A DNA stretch of 39,335 nt from Bradyrhizobium uaiense (GCF_010811875.1 NZ_VKHP01000058.1:1-39335), one strand, 5' to 3'. Numbered from the stretch's first letter, positions 18,371-27,677 are shown. The notes: generated by a model from the letters alone, not told the origin. Program-made: numbers and translations.

Positions 18371-19984
18371 CTACTTCGCCGGCGGCACCAGATAGACCTT
18401 CCACACCGTCGACGGACCGGGATGGCCGTTGAAGAAGCGCGTGGTGTTCATCACCAGCGGCTCGGCATTCTTGGCATTCTCGGCCATCCACGCCTCGCAT
18501 GGTTGCAGGAACACCGGATCGGTGGTGTCGCAGACGCCGATGAAGCCGAGGCGCCTGGCTTCCTCAAGCGACGTCAGCCCCGACGACCACGCTTCGCCCG
18601 GCACCAGCGAGGCCGGATGATCCGGACTGTAGAACGTCATCGGCTCACCGATGTCGGAACGTGCGACGACCACGGCCCAGCGCGAATGGAATTTGTTCTG
18701 CCAGGTCTCGGTGAGCTCGCGCGCGAGCTCGGAGCGCGCGGCGTAGGTCGAGCCGCCGATACGGTTGGAGGCGATCTCCTGCGTGGCGATCGAGGGCGCG
18801 GCAATCAGCGTAACCATCGTCGCCACGAACCAGACTGCCGTGATCGAGAACAGCGCCATGCGCGGGAAACGAAGCGACGGGATCGCAACCAGCGCAAGCG
18901 GGACCAGGAAGAACAGCGGAATGCCCCAATCGGTCTTGATATAGACGGTGAACGCCAGTGCGCCGAGCGGCGGTCCGATCGCGACGATCGCCTGGATGAT
19001 CCAGACGTTGAGCGCCTGCGTAAGCTTGACGCCGGGATTGGGTCCGCGCGACCAGATCCGCGCCAGCACGTCCGACGGCCGCCAAGGCACCGATCCCAGC
19101 AGCAGCGCGACGAGGCCGAGCACGGTCGGAATCGCGAGCAGCCCGAGATTGTGCATGACGTAACCGATCACGAGCTGCACGTTGAGCGCGCGGCTCGACA
19201 ATGCGTAGACATCACCGGCATAGGTGAACGGGACGAAGTTCACCTCCTCCAGCCAGACCAGATGCGGGATCATCGCCACGAGCATGGTGCCGATCGCAAC
19301 CCATGGCACCGGCGAGCGCAGGAACTGGCTGCGCTGCGGATGGATCAACGCGGCAAGCCCGATGGCGCCGATCATCGTCACCACCCAGTATTTGGTCATC
19401 AGCGCCAGCATGCCGGCAAAGCCGAGCCAGAGGCCCGATTTGACGCTGCGCCTCTCGAACGCGTTCAGATAGGCCAGCACCAACAGCGGCAGCGGCACCA
19501 GCTGCGCGAGGTCGGCGTTGTATTTGAAACCCTTGAAATTGAAGATCGGGTAGAGCGCGAGCATCACCACCATGAAGAACGCGCGGCGGCGATCGACGAC
19601 ACGCAGCGCGATCAGCCAGCACACGACAAGCGCGAAGCTGACGGTGGCCATCGCGAGCGCATAGGTCGACCAGTTGGTGACAGGGAAAATCCTGAACCAG
19701 ACCCCGGCGATCCAGCCCGACAGCGGCGGATGCTTGCCATAGCCGAGCAGGAAGCGCTGACCCCAGGCATAGGCCTCGGCGACATCCATATGGACGTCCT
19801 GCGCGGCCTTGAGCTTGACCAGGATCATCGTCCACAGCACCGCGTGGACCAGCGCGAAGCCGATCACGAACCACAGCCCGGTCTTGGGATCGGTGGCGCG
19901 CGAGGCAATCCAGGCGGCGATCCGCCGGATCGTCAGTCTGCGGGTGGTGCGCCGGGCGGAGGGGAGTGTGGACGCGGTCGACAT
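18371..19984 (-). CDS. GT39-like membrane glycosyltransferase (ArnT/PMT_2 type)
   Basis: 537 residues from MSTASTLPSARR. About eleven hydrophobic helices follow a basic N-tail. The first periplasmic loop (HMDVAEAYAWGQRFLLGYG, then KHPPLSGWIAGVW) carries the acidic residue and His-Pro-Pro typical of the polyprenyl-phosphate-sugar glycosyltransferases of family GT39/ArnT. FNFKGFKYNADLAQL is another conserved part. The C-terminal ~120 residues form a periplasmic domain. It probably transfers a sugar from an undecaprenyl-phosphate donor to an envelope acceptor. The frame also opens at 20041, but those 19 residues are encoded by a dispersed repeat (19999-20044), so I reject that start. Confidence 0.82.
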   Translation of the reverse strand: MSTASTLPSARRTTRRLTIRRIAAWIASRATDPKTGLWFVIGFALVHAVLWTMILVKLKAAQDVHMDVAEAYAWGQRFLLGYGKHPPLSGWIAGVWFRIFPVTNWSTYALAMATVSFALVVCWLIALRVVDRRRAFFMVVMLALYPIFNFKGFKYNADLAQLVPLPLLVLAYLNAFERRSVKSGLWLGFAGMLALMTKYWVVTMIGAIGLAALIHPQRSQFLRSPVPWVAIGTMLVAMIPHLVWLEEVNFVPFTYAGDVYALSSRALNVQLVIGYVMHNLGLLAIPTVLGLVALLLGSVPWRPSDVLARIWSRGPNPGVKLTQALNVWIIQAIVAIGPPLGALAFTVYIKTDWGIPLFFLVPLALVAIPSLRFPRMALFSITAVWFVATMVTLIAAPSIATQEIASNRIGGSTYAARSELARELTETWQNKFHSRWAVVVARSDIGEPMTFYSPDHPASLVPGEAWSSGLTSLEEARRLGFIGVCDTTDPVFLQPCEAWMAENAKNAEPLVMNTTRFFNGHPGPSTVWKVYLVPPAK

Positions 19985-19998
19985 GGCCTGTGCCTGAG

Positions 19999-20044
19999 GC
20001 ATGCCCCGGAAAAGTGGAAAGTGGTTTTCCGAAGGGATCACGCC
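19999..20044. repeat. gcatgatccggaaaag palindrome, copy 1
   Basis: About 46 bases, degenerate: gcatgccccggaaaagtgga and then ggttttccgaagggatcacg. Shares the ggaaaagtg / ggttttccgaa blocks with copies at 20198-20244 and 24803-24850. Confidence 0.7.
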
Positions 20045-20197
20045 GAATGGAAGTGGAGGTGCGATGAGTAAGCGCTCACCAGCATTTCCCGCGCTTTAGC
20101 GCGTTTTTGTGACCAGTAAAATCAGCTTGGCGTGAGAATGTCTCCAGAGCGGGCTGACTTTTCTTCGAATCGCCACCCCGCTCTGCCTCCTAGTTTT

Positions 20198-20244
20198 GAG
20201 CATGATCTTTTCGGAAAACCGCTGCACACTTTTCCGGATCATGC
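20198..20244. repeat. gcatgatccggaaaag palindrome, copy 2
   Basis: gagcatgatcttttcggaaa then acacttttccggatcatgct. It is in the opposite orientation to copies 1 and 3. Copies 1 and 2 together could pair across the gap between the M15 peptidase and glycosyltransferase genes. Confidence 0.8.
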
Positions 20245-20258
20245 TGCAGCCGGCCGAT

Positions 20259-21038
20259 TCACTGTTCGAGAAGCTCGGGCCGGTATTCGAAATGCATGGT
20301 ATCGTAGTGATACCACTTGCCGCCCCAGATGAATCCGTGGCGCTCGAAGATGTCGACGATCTCCCGCGGCATTCGGTTCTTGTAGGGGACGGTTTTACCC
20401 TTGCTTTCCCCCTTGCCCGCCCACAGCCAGTAATCGGAAACCTTCAGGTTGAGGTCGATCGCGGCCGCATAGCCGTGCATGCTCATACGCCCGGTATCGG
20501 CGACGGCGCGACAAGACAGCACACCCGCGATCGGAAACGCGGCGGCGCGCAGCGCCGGATCGAGCGCCTCGATCTCGGCGGAGACCTGCCTGAGCCGCTC
20601 GGCGACGCCATTGACCCGCGTGACCTGAACCGGCTTGCCCCAGGACCGCGGCAGCCAGGTGATCGTCACCAGGTTCCGCCCGACCTCGGCCGTATTGCAG
20701 TCGCCGTACATCTTCTTGAAGAACGCCTCGTTGCGGAAGCGGCCGGGATCGACGTTCTGCGCCGGCGGCGCCGACGGCCCGGACGGATAGGGCTGCCGCA
20801 TCTGATCGAGGATCGATGCGTTGCGCAGCATCTGATCGAACGACTTGCCGGAGACGCCGTCGTCGACCGGCATCACCGTGCCGTCGCGCCAGGTGATCGT
20901 GGTGTCGTCGTGGGCGGACAGCGCATCGGGATAGGCGCGCACCAGCCGGTCGAGCAGTTCGCTTTTGCTCTGAGCGCGCGCAAGCTGTGGCAGCAGCGCC
21001 AGCAAGGCAGCAAGACAGGCCGTCCATCGCGCGGCCAT
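20259..21038 (-). CDS. Periplasmic M15-type metallopeptidase
   Basis: 259 residues. The N-terminus is a Sec signal peptide (MAARWTACLAALLALLPQ, cleaved near ARA-Q). Zinc-site motifs are complete: SMHGYAAAIDLN (the SxHxxGxAxD-like motif) and HYDTMHFEYRPEL (the C-terminal HxxH-type motif). M15 enzymes are zinc D,D- or L,D-carboxypeptidases or endopeptidases acting on peptidoglycan stem peptides. The ATG abuts the original stop of the upstream caspase-like gene (TGA then ATG), so the two were probably one operon. Confidence 0.87.
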   Translation of the reverse strand: MAARWTACLAALLALLPQLARAQSKSELLDRLVRAYPDALSAHDDTTITWRDGTVMPVDDGVSGKSFDQMLRNASILDQMRQPYPSGPSAPPAQNVDPGRFRNEAFFKKMYGDCNTAEVGRNLVTITWLPRSWGKPVQVTRVNGVAERLRQVSAEIEALDPALRAAAFPIAGVLSCRAVADTGRMSMHGYAAAIDLNLKVSDYWLWAGKGESKGKTVPYKNRMPREIVDIFERHGFIWGGKWYHYDTMHFEYRPELLEQ

Positions 21039-22333
21039 TCAGCGCTTTCCGAGCTGATCGATCAGCGCGACATTGGCCTCTTCGATCGCGTTCAGCCGCG
21101 GATTCCAGCTGTTCGGCATACCAGGGGAAGTGCGCGAAATACGCCTTGAGATCGGCGGAATCGAAATAGCGTCCCCTGCGGGCGAAGATCTCGTTGCGTG
21201 CGATCCGCAACTCGTCCCGCGACAGCCGCCGCAGATCGGCCGGCGTCAGCAGGCGCCGGTCGGAATCCGGGAAGATGAAACCGGCTGGCGCAGTGCCGCC
21301 GGATTCGAAGCGATCGATCAGCGCGATATTCGCGCTCTCGATCGCATTGAGCGGCGGGTCCCACGAGCGCGGCACATACCACGCAAACCTGCTGAATCGC
21401 GCGGTCAGGTCCGGCGCGTTGAAGTAGCGGCCGCGCCGCGCAAAGATTTCATTGCGGGCGATCCGCAGCTCGTCCTTGCTCAGCGCGCGGAGATCGCTCT
21501 CGGACAGCAGGCTTTGCTGCGGCGGGATCACCGTTGCCGGCGGATCGGCGGTCGCAACTTGCGCCGGCGCGTTGCCCGCGAAATAGAACGAGCCGGCGAT
21601 CGGCGAGGTCGAGACCCAGGGCTGCTGCGCGCTGCCGGTGGCGCGCTTGACCACGAGGCCGACCTGATTGAAGGCCTGCAGCACGTCGAGCCCGGGCTTC
21701 TGCATGGTGTCGACGAGCGCGCGTGTAGGGGCTGTGGCCGTCATCGCCATCGAGCGCGACGTTGCCCGGCTGGGTCGCATAGGACAGCGGCGTGCCCTCC
21801 GGCGCGCGGATCTGGGCGAGGCCGCCGTCGGCAGCGCGCAGGCCGCGGCCGCCGAACGGATTGTTCCGGCAGGCATCCAGGATGACGATGTTGAGCCGCG
21901 TGCCCGCGCCTTCCATCTGCCGCAGCACCAGGCCGACATCGACCATCTGGAAATCGACATCGGCCTCGCGTGTCGGATTGGCCGACACCGGCACCAGATA
22001 ATTCGTTCCGCGCACCTGGATGCCGTGGCCGGCGTAGTAGAACAACGCGACGTCCGCGCCCATCAGCTGGCTGCCGAAGCGCTGGATCGCGGCATCGAAA
22101 CCGGCCTTGTCCAGATCGACCTAGGCCTGCCCGCCGACCAATGCAAAGCCGAGCCGCTGCAACGTATCGGCCACCAGCTGCGCATCGTCCTTCGGGTTCT
22201 GCAGCCGCGACACGTTCTGATAGGTGGAGTTTCCGACGACCAGCGCCACGCGCTTGTCGGCGGCCGCGGGCGCCGCGAACAACATGGCCAGCAATCCGGC
22301 GGCGAGAAGGGTCCAGCGCATCGTCAATTCCAC
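21039..22333 (-). pseudogene. Caspase (C14) + two YARHG domains, broken in three places
   Basis: Read leftward: signal peptide (MRWTLLAAGLLAMLFAAP), then a caspase fold with KRVALVVGNSTYQ, the His motif YYAGHGIQ and the Cys motif ILDACRNNPF, then a linker and two YARHG domains, each with LRIARNEIFARRGRYF. Three lesions: an in-frame TAG (22121-22123) where Gln is expected after LVGGQA; loss of two bases in a GC run near 21717-21724; and loss of two bases near 21112-21120, after FPWY. Past the last lesion the shifted frame restores NPRLNAIEEANVALIDQL and a stop at 21039. Catalytic residues are intact, so decay looks recent, or these are sequencing errors. Confidence 0.85.
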
Positions 22334-22419
22334 GGTTTTGGGCCGCCAGACCTAGCAGAAACATGCCCGAAAATCGATCATTGCAACCCCGCGGGAAACA
22401 CCCCCGTGATTCGCCGTCA

Positions 22420-22462
22420 CACCCCTGCAAAATACCGCAATATGGTTGCCCGCGCAGGGGTG
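22420..22462. promoter_or_regulatory. Inverted repeat in the lepA upstream region
   Basis: cacccctgc (22420-22428) and gcaggggtg (22454-22462) are perfect 9-base inverted repeats separated by 25 bases, 19 bases before the lepA ATG. Could be an operator or a leader hairpin; no T-tract follows. Confidence 0.35.
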
Positions 22463-22481
22463 CGGATGCTATCCCGCGCCC

Positions 22482-24293
22482 ATGACAACTGCCCCGATTT
22501 CAAACATCCGCAACTTCTCCATCGTCGCCCATATCGACCATGGCAAATCGACCCTTGCCGACCGCCTGATCCAGATGACGGGCGGCCTGTCGGATCGCGA
22601 AATGGCGGGCAAGGAGCAGGTGCTCGATTCGATGGATATCGAGCGCGAGCGCGGCATCACCATCAAGGCGCAGACCGTCCGGCTGAACTACCGCGCCAAG
22701 GACGGCAAGGACTACATCTTCAACCTGATGGACACGCCCGGCCACGTCGACTTCGCCTACGAGGTGTCGCGGTCGCTGGCCGCGTGCGAGGGTGCGCTGC
22801 TGGTGGTCGACGCCAGCCAGGGCGTTGAAGCGCAGACGCTCGCCAATGTCTACCAGGCGCTCGACAACAATCTCGAGATCGTGCCGGTCCTCAACAAGGT
22901 CGACCTGCCCGCCGCGGAACCCGACAAGGTCAAGCAGCAGATCGAGGATGTGATCGGCATCGACGCCTCCGACGCCGTGATGATCTCGGCCAAGACCGGC
23001 ATCGGCGTCCCCGATGTGCTGGAAGCCATCGTGACCCGCCTGCCGCCGCCGAAGGGCGACCGCGACGCGACCTTGAAGGCGTTGCTGGTCGATAGCTGGT
23101 ACGACGTCTATCTCGGCGTGGTCGTGCTGATCCGCGTGGTCGACGGCACCATGAAGAAGAACCAGCGCATCCGCATGATGGGCACGGGCGCGGCCTACGA
23201 CGTCGAGCGCGTCGGCTTCTTCACGCCGAAGATGGAGCAGGTCGAGGAGCTCGGTCCCGGCGAGATCGGCTTCATCACTGCGGCGATCAAGGAAGTCGCC
23301 GACACCCGCGTCGGCGACACCATCACCGACGACCGCAAGCCGATCAGCGAGATGCTGCCGGGCTTCAAGCCGGCCATTCCGGTGGTGTTCTGCGGCCTGT
23401 TTCCAGCCGACGCCAACGACTTCGAGACGCTGCGCGGGGCGATGGGCAAGCTGCGCCTCAACGACGCCAGCTTCTCCTACGAGATGGAGACCTCGGCCGC
23501 GCTCGGCTTCGGCTTCCGTTGCGGCTTCCTAGGGCTGCTGCATCTGGAGATCATCCAGGAGCGGTTGTCGCGCGAGTTCGACCTCAATCTGATCGCGACC
23601 GCGCCGAGCGTGATCTACAAGATGCATCTGACCGACGGTCAGGAGATTTCGATCCACAATCCGGTCGACATGCCCGACGTGGTCAAGATCGCCGAGATCG
23701 AGGAGCCGTGGATCGAGGCCACGATCCTGACGCCCGACGAATATCTCGGTAGCGTCTTGAAGCTGTGCCAGGACCGCCGCGGTTCACAGAAGGAGCTGAC
23801 TTATGTCGGCTCCCGCGCGATGGTGAAATACGACCTGCCGCTCAACGAGGTCGTGTTCGACTTCTACGATCGCCTGAAGTCGGTCTCCAAGGGCTACGCC
23901 TCGTTCGATTATCATTTGACCGACTACAAAGTAGCCGATCTCGTCAAAATGCAGATCCTGGTCAACAACGAGCCGGTCGACGCGCTGTCGATGCTGGTGC
24001 ACCGGACCCGCGCCGAGGGCCGCGGCCGTGCCATGGTCGAGAAGATGAAGGAGCTGATCCCGCCGCACATGTTCCAGATCCCGATCCAGGCGGCGATCGG
24101 CGGCAAGGTGATCGCACGCGAGACCGTCCGCGCGCTGCGCAAGGACGTCACCGCGAAGTGCTACGGCGGCGACATCACGCGCAAGCGCAAGCTTCTGGAG
24201 AAGCAGAAGGAAGGCAAGAAGAAGATGCGGCAGTTCGGCAAGGTCGACATCCCGCAGGAAGCCTTCATCGCCGCGCTCAAGGTGGACAGCTGA
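22482..24293 (+). CDS. lepA: Elongation factor 4 (LepA, back-translocase)
   Basis: 603 residues, full length. GTPase motifs: AHIDHGKST (G1), DTPGHVDFAYEVSR (G3), NKVDLPAAEPD (G4) and ISAKTG (G5). Domains II, III and V follow, and the EF4-specific C-terminal domain ends with KVIARETVRALRKDVTAKC, GGDITRKRKLLEKQKEGKK and KVDIPQEAFIAALK. It binds the ribosome and acts on translocation or initiation intermediates under stress. The start MTTAPISNIRNFSIV is chosen from family alignment; the frame is open 36 bases further upstream through the inverted repeat. Confidence 0.97.
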   Translation: MTTAPISNIRNFSIVAHIDHGKSTLADRLIQMTGGLSDREMAGKEQVLDSMDIERERGITIKAQTVRLNYRAKDGKDYIFNLMDTPGHVDFAYEVSRSLAACEGALLVVDASQGVEAQTLANVYQALDNNLEIVPVLNKVDLPAAEPDKVKQQIEDVIGIDASDAVMISAKTGIGVPDVLEAIVTRLPPPKGDRDATLKALLVDSWYDVYLGVVVLIRVVDGTMKKNQRIRMMGTGAAYDVERVGFFTPKMEQVEELGPGEIGFITAAIKEVADTRVGDTITDDRKPISEMLPGFKPAIPVVFCGLFPADANDFETLRGAMGKLRLNDASFSYEMETSAALGFGFRCGFLGLLHLEIIQERLSREFDLNLIATAPSVIYKMHLTDGQEISIHNPVDMPDVVKIAEIEEPWIEATILTPDEYLGSVLKLCQDRRGSQKELTYVGSRAMVKYDLPLNEVVFDFYDRLKSVSKGYASFDYHLTDYKVADLVKMQILVNNEPVDALSMLVHRTRAEGRGRAMVEKMKELIPPHMFQIPIQAAIGGKVIARETVRALRKDVTAKCYGGDITRKRKLLEKQKEGKKKMRQFGKVDIPQEAFIAALKVDS

Positions 24294-24467
24294 GGCGACG
24301 CCAGTCGCGCCCTATCCGAAAATCTCGAAAACAACCCCATGCAAAGTAGCCTGAGGTGGATAGCCGACGCGCTGCCGCAGGCGCGCATGATGTCCATCCC
24401 TGTCTCAGCAACAAAACGCACCATGATTTGAATCGCCATCGCACGGCGACCCGACTAGACACCGGTC

Positions 24468-24803
24468 ATGTTGCGCATCGTGTCCCTCCTTGTCGTCATC
24501 CTCGCCTTGCTACAGCCGGACCTGAGCTCGGCCGCCTCGTCGAAAAAGCGCCACGGCAGCACTCGCTGGCATGGTTATGGCTTCCTGCCCGGCTACCGGC
24601 AGCCGCCCAACGAAACCATTCCGGTGCTCGGCCCGCGCGGCGCCGCCCGTGGCTACCCGGACTTTTCGCCGGAATATTGGTATGGCGGGGACTGGCACTA
24701 CTTCGGCCGTCCCGGATTCCATGGCGGTGGACGCTACAATGGCGGCAGCTACGGCCCGTGCTGGAGCTGGACGCCGATCGGCCGGGCCTGGAATTGCGGG
24801 TAG
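24468..24803 (+). CDS. Small secreted aromatic/Gly-rich protein
   Basis: 111 residues. The signal peptide MLRIVSLLVVILALLQ is followed by a probable cut after LSSA. The mature part is basic at first (SSKKRHGSTRWHGYG), then rich in Gly, Tyr, Trp and Pro (FSPEYWYGGDWHYFG, GGGRYNGGSYGP), with two cysteines near the end. Such low-complexity secreted proteins are common in Bradyrhizobiaceae and have no assigned function. The stop overlaps the first bases of a dispersed palindrome. Codon use is normal for the window. Confidence 0.72.
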   Translation: MLRIVSLLVVILALLQPDLSSAASSKKRHGSTRWHGYGFLPGYRQPPNETIPVLGPRGAARGYPDFSPEYWYGGDWHYFGRPGFHGGGRYNGGSYGPCWSWTPIGRAWNCG

Positions 24804-24904
24804 AGCATGATCCGGAAAAGTGCGAAGCGGTTTTCCGAAAAGATCATGCTTAGACAACAAGCTAAAGCGCGATGACGGTTTATCCTAATCTCCTCGCGCT
24901 TTAG
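24803..24904. repeat. gcatgatccggaaaag palindrome (copy 3) plus ctaaagcgcga hairpin
   Basis: 24803-24850 has gagcatgatccggaaaagtg followed by ggttttccgaaaagatcatg, an imperfect palindrome. It is followed by a perfect 11-bp inverted repeat, ctaaagcgcga (24862-24872) with tcgcgctttag (24894-24904). The pair probably travels as one unit: the gap at 20041-20110 also has a gcgctttagc fragment near its own copy. Confidence 0.75.
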
Positions 24905-25050
24905 CCGCGAGGCGCCGCGACATCTTGCGCAACTCACAATCCGCTGATCCCGGAATGAGAGGCATGTTGCCCGTCATATTGCCTCTGGACCTCGGATAGG
25001 CCACCATCCATCCCACGCGGACCACAAAAACAACAGCGCCGGGGAAACGC

Positions 25051-26277
25051 ATGAGCAAGGCCGCTCGGTTCGACTATGGCTGGGTCGTCGTCGGCGCGGG
25101 CGCGCTGATGACCTGCGTCGGCTTCGGCACCATGCTGTCGCTCGCGGTGTTCCTGCAACCGATCTCGGATGCGATGGGCTGGTCGCGCGCCGGTGTCTCC
25201 GCCGCAGCGACGCTGGATTTCCTCTTCATGGGTTTTGCGGCGTTCGCCTGGGGCGCGCTGTCCGACCGCTTCGGCACCCGCATCGTGGTGCTGGCGGGCA
25301 GCGTGCTGCTCGGGCTTGGCCTCGTGACGGCAAGCTACGCGCAGAGCCTGTGGCAATTCCAGCTGTGCTTCGGCGTGCTGATCGGAATCGCCGCCGGCAG
25401 CTTCTATGCGCCGATGATGGCGCTCGCGAGCGCCTGGATCGACAAGCATCGCAGCCTCGCCGTCGCCCTGGTGTCGGCCGGCATGGGCGTGTCGCCGCTG
25501 ACGGTCGCACCATCCGCAAGCTGGCTGATCACGGCTTATGACTGGCGCTTCGCGATGTTCGTGATCGGCATCGCCGCGTGGGTACTGCTGATCCCCGCAT
25601 CGTTCCTGGTGCGCCCGGCGCCGAAGGGAACCGAGGTCGCGAATACGACCACCGCGAGCGCGCCGCAAATGGAATGGACCGTGGCGCAGGCGCTGCGCAC
25701 GCCGCAATTCATCACGCTCGCACTGGCGCATTTCGCCTGCTGCGCAGCGCATTCGGGGCCGATCTTCCACATGGTGTCCTACGCCATGGTCTGCGGCATC
25801 GCGCCGCTCACCGCAGTCACGGTCTACAGCCTCGCCGGCTTCTCCGGGCTCGGCGGCCGGCTGCTGCTCGGGGTGCTCGCCGACCGGCTCGGCGCCAAGC
25901 CGGTTTTGGTGGGCGGCCTGCTGGTGCAGGCGCTGTCGATCGCGACCTATCTGGCGGTCGCGCAGCTCGGCGAGTTCTACGCGCTGTCTGTCGTGTTCGG
26001 CCTCGCCTATGGCGGCGTGATGCCGCTCTATGCCGTGCTGGTGCGCGAATTCTTCGGCGCGCGCATCATGGGCACGGTGTTCGGCGCGGTGTCGGCCTTT
26101 GCGAGCCTCGGCATGGCGCTCGGGCCGTGGGCCGGCGGCTACGTGTTCGACACCTTCCACGGCTACACGTGGCTGCACGCGGGATCGTTCGCGATCGGCC
26201 TTGCCGCGGTCGCCGTGGCGCTGAGTTTCTCGACCAAGCGCCAGCCGTCGCTCGATCTCGGCCGTGCCACCGCCTGA
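25051..26277 (+). CDS. MFS transporter, 12 membrane helices
   Basis: 408 residues. N-terminal DYGWVVVGAGALM and the loop 2-3 motif WGALSDRFGTRIVVLAGS are typical of the major facilitator superfamily, and the symmetrical motif GVLADRLGAKPVLVGG appears in the second half. A charged loop (about 190-210) separates the two six-helix bundles. The sequence recalls the oxalate/formate antiporter and monocarboxylate-type branch (FLQPISDAMGWSR), so a small organic acid is the most likely cargo, though this is only inferred. GGGG precedes the ATG. The flavoprotein gene lies about 140 bases downstream on the same strand and may be co-transcribed. Confidence 0.88.
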   Translation: MSKAARFDYGWVVVGAGALMTCVGFGTMLSLAVFLQPISDAMGWSRAGVSAAATLDFLFMGFAAFAWGALSDRFGTRIVVLAGSVLLGLGLVTASYAQSLWQFQLCFGVLIGIAAGSFYAPMMALASAWIDKHRSLAVALVSAGMGVSPLTVAPSASWLITAYDWRFAMFVIGIAAWVLLIPASFLVRPAPKGTEVANTTTASAPQMEWTVAQALRTPQFITLALAHFACCAAHSGPIFHMVSYAMVCGIAPLTAVTVYSLAGFSGLGGRLLLGVLADRLGAKPVLVGGLLVQALSIATYLAVAQLGEFYALSVVFGLAYGGVMPLYAVLVREFFGARIMGTVFGAVSAFASLGMALGPWAGGYVFDTFHGYTWLHAGSFAIGLAAVAVALSFSTKRQPSLDLGRATA

Positions 26278-26418
26278 GCAAAGCTGCGTTCCTCACGCGC
26301 TGGCGACGGATGGCTGATCTGCGCCGGCACCGACCCGCCTCGCCTTGCCCTCCCTTGCCGGATGAGCCACCATCGCCTGGCCGCCCAACAAGAATGACAG
26401 AAGGCGCCGAGGATACGC

Positions 26419-27591
26419 ATGAACAAGCCGCAGGGATTTGACCTTGTCGAGCGGGCGCGCGCGCTGGCGCCGCTGATCATCAGCGAAGCCGATGAGACCG
26501 AACGGACACGGCGGCTGACACCTTCGGTCACATCGGCTCTGGTCGAGAACGGGCTGTATCGCGCGCTGCTGCCGAAGCGTTTCGGCGGCGCCGAGGCGAC
26601 GCTGGACGCCTTCATGCAGATGCAGGAGGAGATCGCCAAGGCCGACGCATCGACCGCCTGGTGTCTCGGCCAGTGCAGCGTCTGCGCCATGACCGCGGCC
26701 TATCTCGAGCCCGACGCGGCCAACGAAATCTTCAACACCGCGCCCGGCATCCTGGCCTGGGGCGCGATCGCCCACGAGGTGCGTGCCGAGCCCGGCGGCT
26801 ACCGCGCCAGTGCGCGCTGGGATTTCGCCTCGGGCTCGCGGCAGGCGAGTTGGCTCGGCGCCCATGTCCGCGTCGTCGAAGCGGACGGCACGCCGCGCAG
26901 GAAGGCCGACGGCGCGCCGGAGATCCGCACCATCCTGTTCCCGATGTCGCAAGCGACGATGTACGACGTCTGGGACGTGATCGGCCTGAAGGGCACCGGC
27001 ACCGATTCCTACTCGGTCGACAATCTCTTCATCCCGGACAAATTCGCCGCGCTGCGCGACGATCCCGCCGCCTGCCGCGAGGGCGGGCCGCTCTACAAGC
27101 TCTCCACCAACATGGTGTTCAGCATGGGCTTTGCCGCCACCGCGCTCGGCGTCGCCCGCGCCATGCTGGATGCGGCGACCGAGCTTGCTCGGGCTAAGAC
27201 CCCGCAGGGCCTCAAGGTGATGCGCGACAACAATGCCGTGCAGGGCCAGATCGGCCGCACCGAGGCAAGCCTGCGCGCCGCGCGCGCGTATCTATATGCG
27301 ACCGCCCACGACGTCTGGAGCGACCTCGCCCGCGGTGAAGCGATCAGCGAGGCGCATCGCATCGCGATCCGCATCGCCTCGACCTGGACCATCCACCAGT
27401 CGGCTTCCGTGGTCGACATCGCCTATCACATGTCGGGCGCGACGGCGGTGTTCGCGAAGAATCCGTTCGAGCGACGGTTTCGCGATATGCATGCGATCGC
27501 CCAGCAGATCCAGGCCCGCGACACCCAGTATGAGGACGCCGGCAAGGCGATCCTGGCGGGCAATCTCGCGGCGCCGCCGACGACGCGCTAA
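26419..27591 (+). CDS. Acyl-CoA-dehydrogenase-fold flavoprotein (HsaA-like hydroxylase group)
   Basis: 390 residues. The fold order is helical N-domain (NGLYRALLPKRFGG), beta middle domain (ASARWDFASGSRQASWLG, VIGLKGTGTDSYSV) and a C-terminal four-helix domain (ALGVARAMLDAA to FRDMHAIAQQI). WDFASG, GLKGTGTDSY and FRDMHA are typical of the Acyl-CoA_dh_2 subgroup, which contains two-component flavin monooxygenases such as HsaA as well as dehydrogenases. A catalytic Glu of classical acyl-CoA dehydrogenases is not evident, which fits a monooxygenase. No flavin reductase gene is adjacent. A GAGG ribosome-binding site precedes ATG 26419. Confidence 0.85.
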   Translation: MNKPQGFDLVERARALAPLIISEADETERTRRLTPSVTSALVENGLYRALLPKRFGGAEATLDAFMQMQEEIAKADASTAWCLGQCSVCAMTAAYLEPDAANEIFNTAPGILAWGAIAHEVRAEPGGYRASARWDFASGSRQASWLGAHVRVVEADGTPRRKADGAPEIRTILFPMSQATMYDVWDVIGLKGTGTDSYSVDNLFIPDKFAALRDDPAACREGGPLYKLSTNMVFSMGFAATALGVARAMLDAATELARAKTPQGLKVMRDNNAVQGQIGRTEASLRAARAYLYATAHDVWSDLARGEAISEAHRIAIRIASTWTIHQSASVVDIAYHMSGATAVFAKNPFERRFRDMHAIAQQIQARDTQYEDAGKAILAGNLAAPPTTR

Positions 27592-27677
27592 GGCGCGATG
27601 CAGTCAGATTGAACCAGGGCGTGTACATCCGCCGGGTCGGCTTTGCCCCCTAACACCGGATATCGCCGTGTGATCAC

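Noticed and set aside
18422..20071. 549-residue plus-strand frame opposite the glycosyltransferase
   Set aside because: His/Arg/Asp-rich composition typical of an antisense frame in GC-rich DNA; the minus strand encodes a clear membrane protein.
24161..24462. Minus-strand frames after lepA (MAIQIMVRFVAETGMDI..., SGYFAWGCFRDFRIGRD)
   Set aside because: They overlap the lepA 3' end and look like repeat-derived translation recurring in this group of genomes; no ribosome-binding site or domain.
24934..26178. 414-residue minus-strand frame opposite the MFS transporter
   Set aside because: Low-complexity His/Arg/Ala antisense translation; the plus strand has unmistakable MFS motifs.
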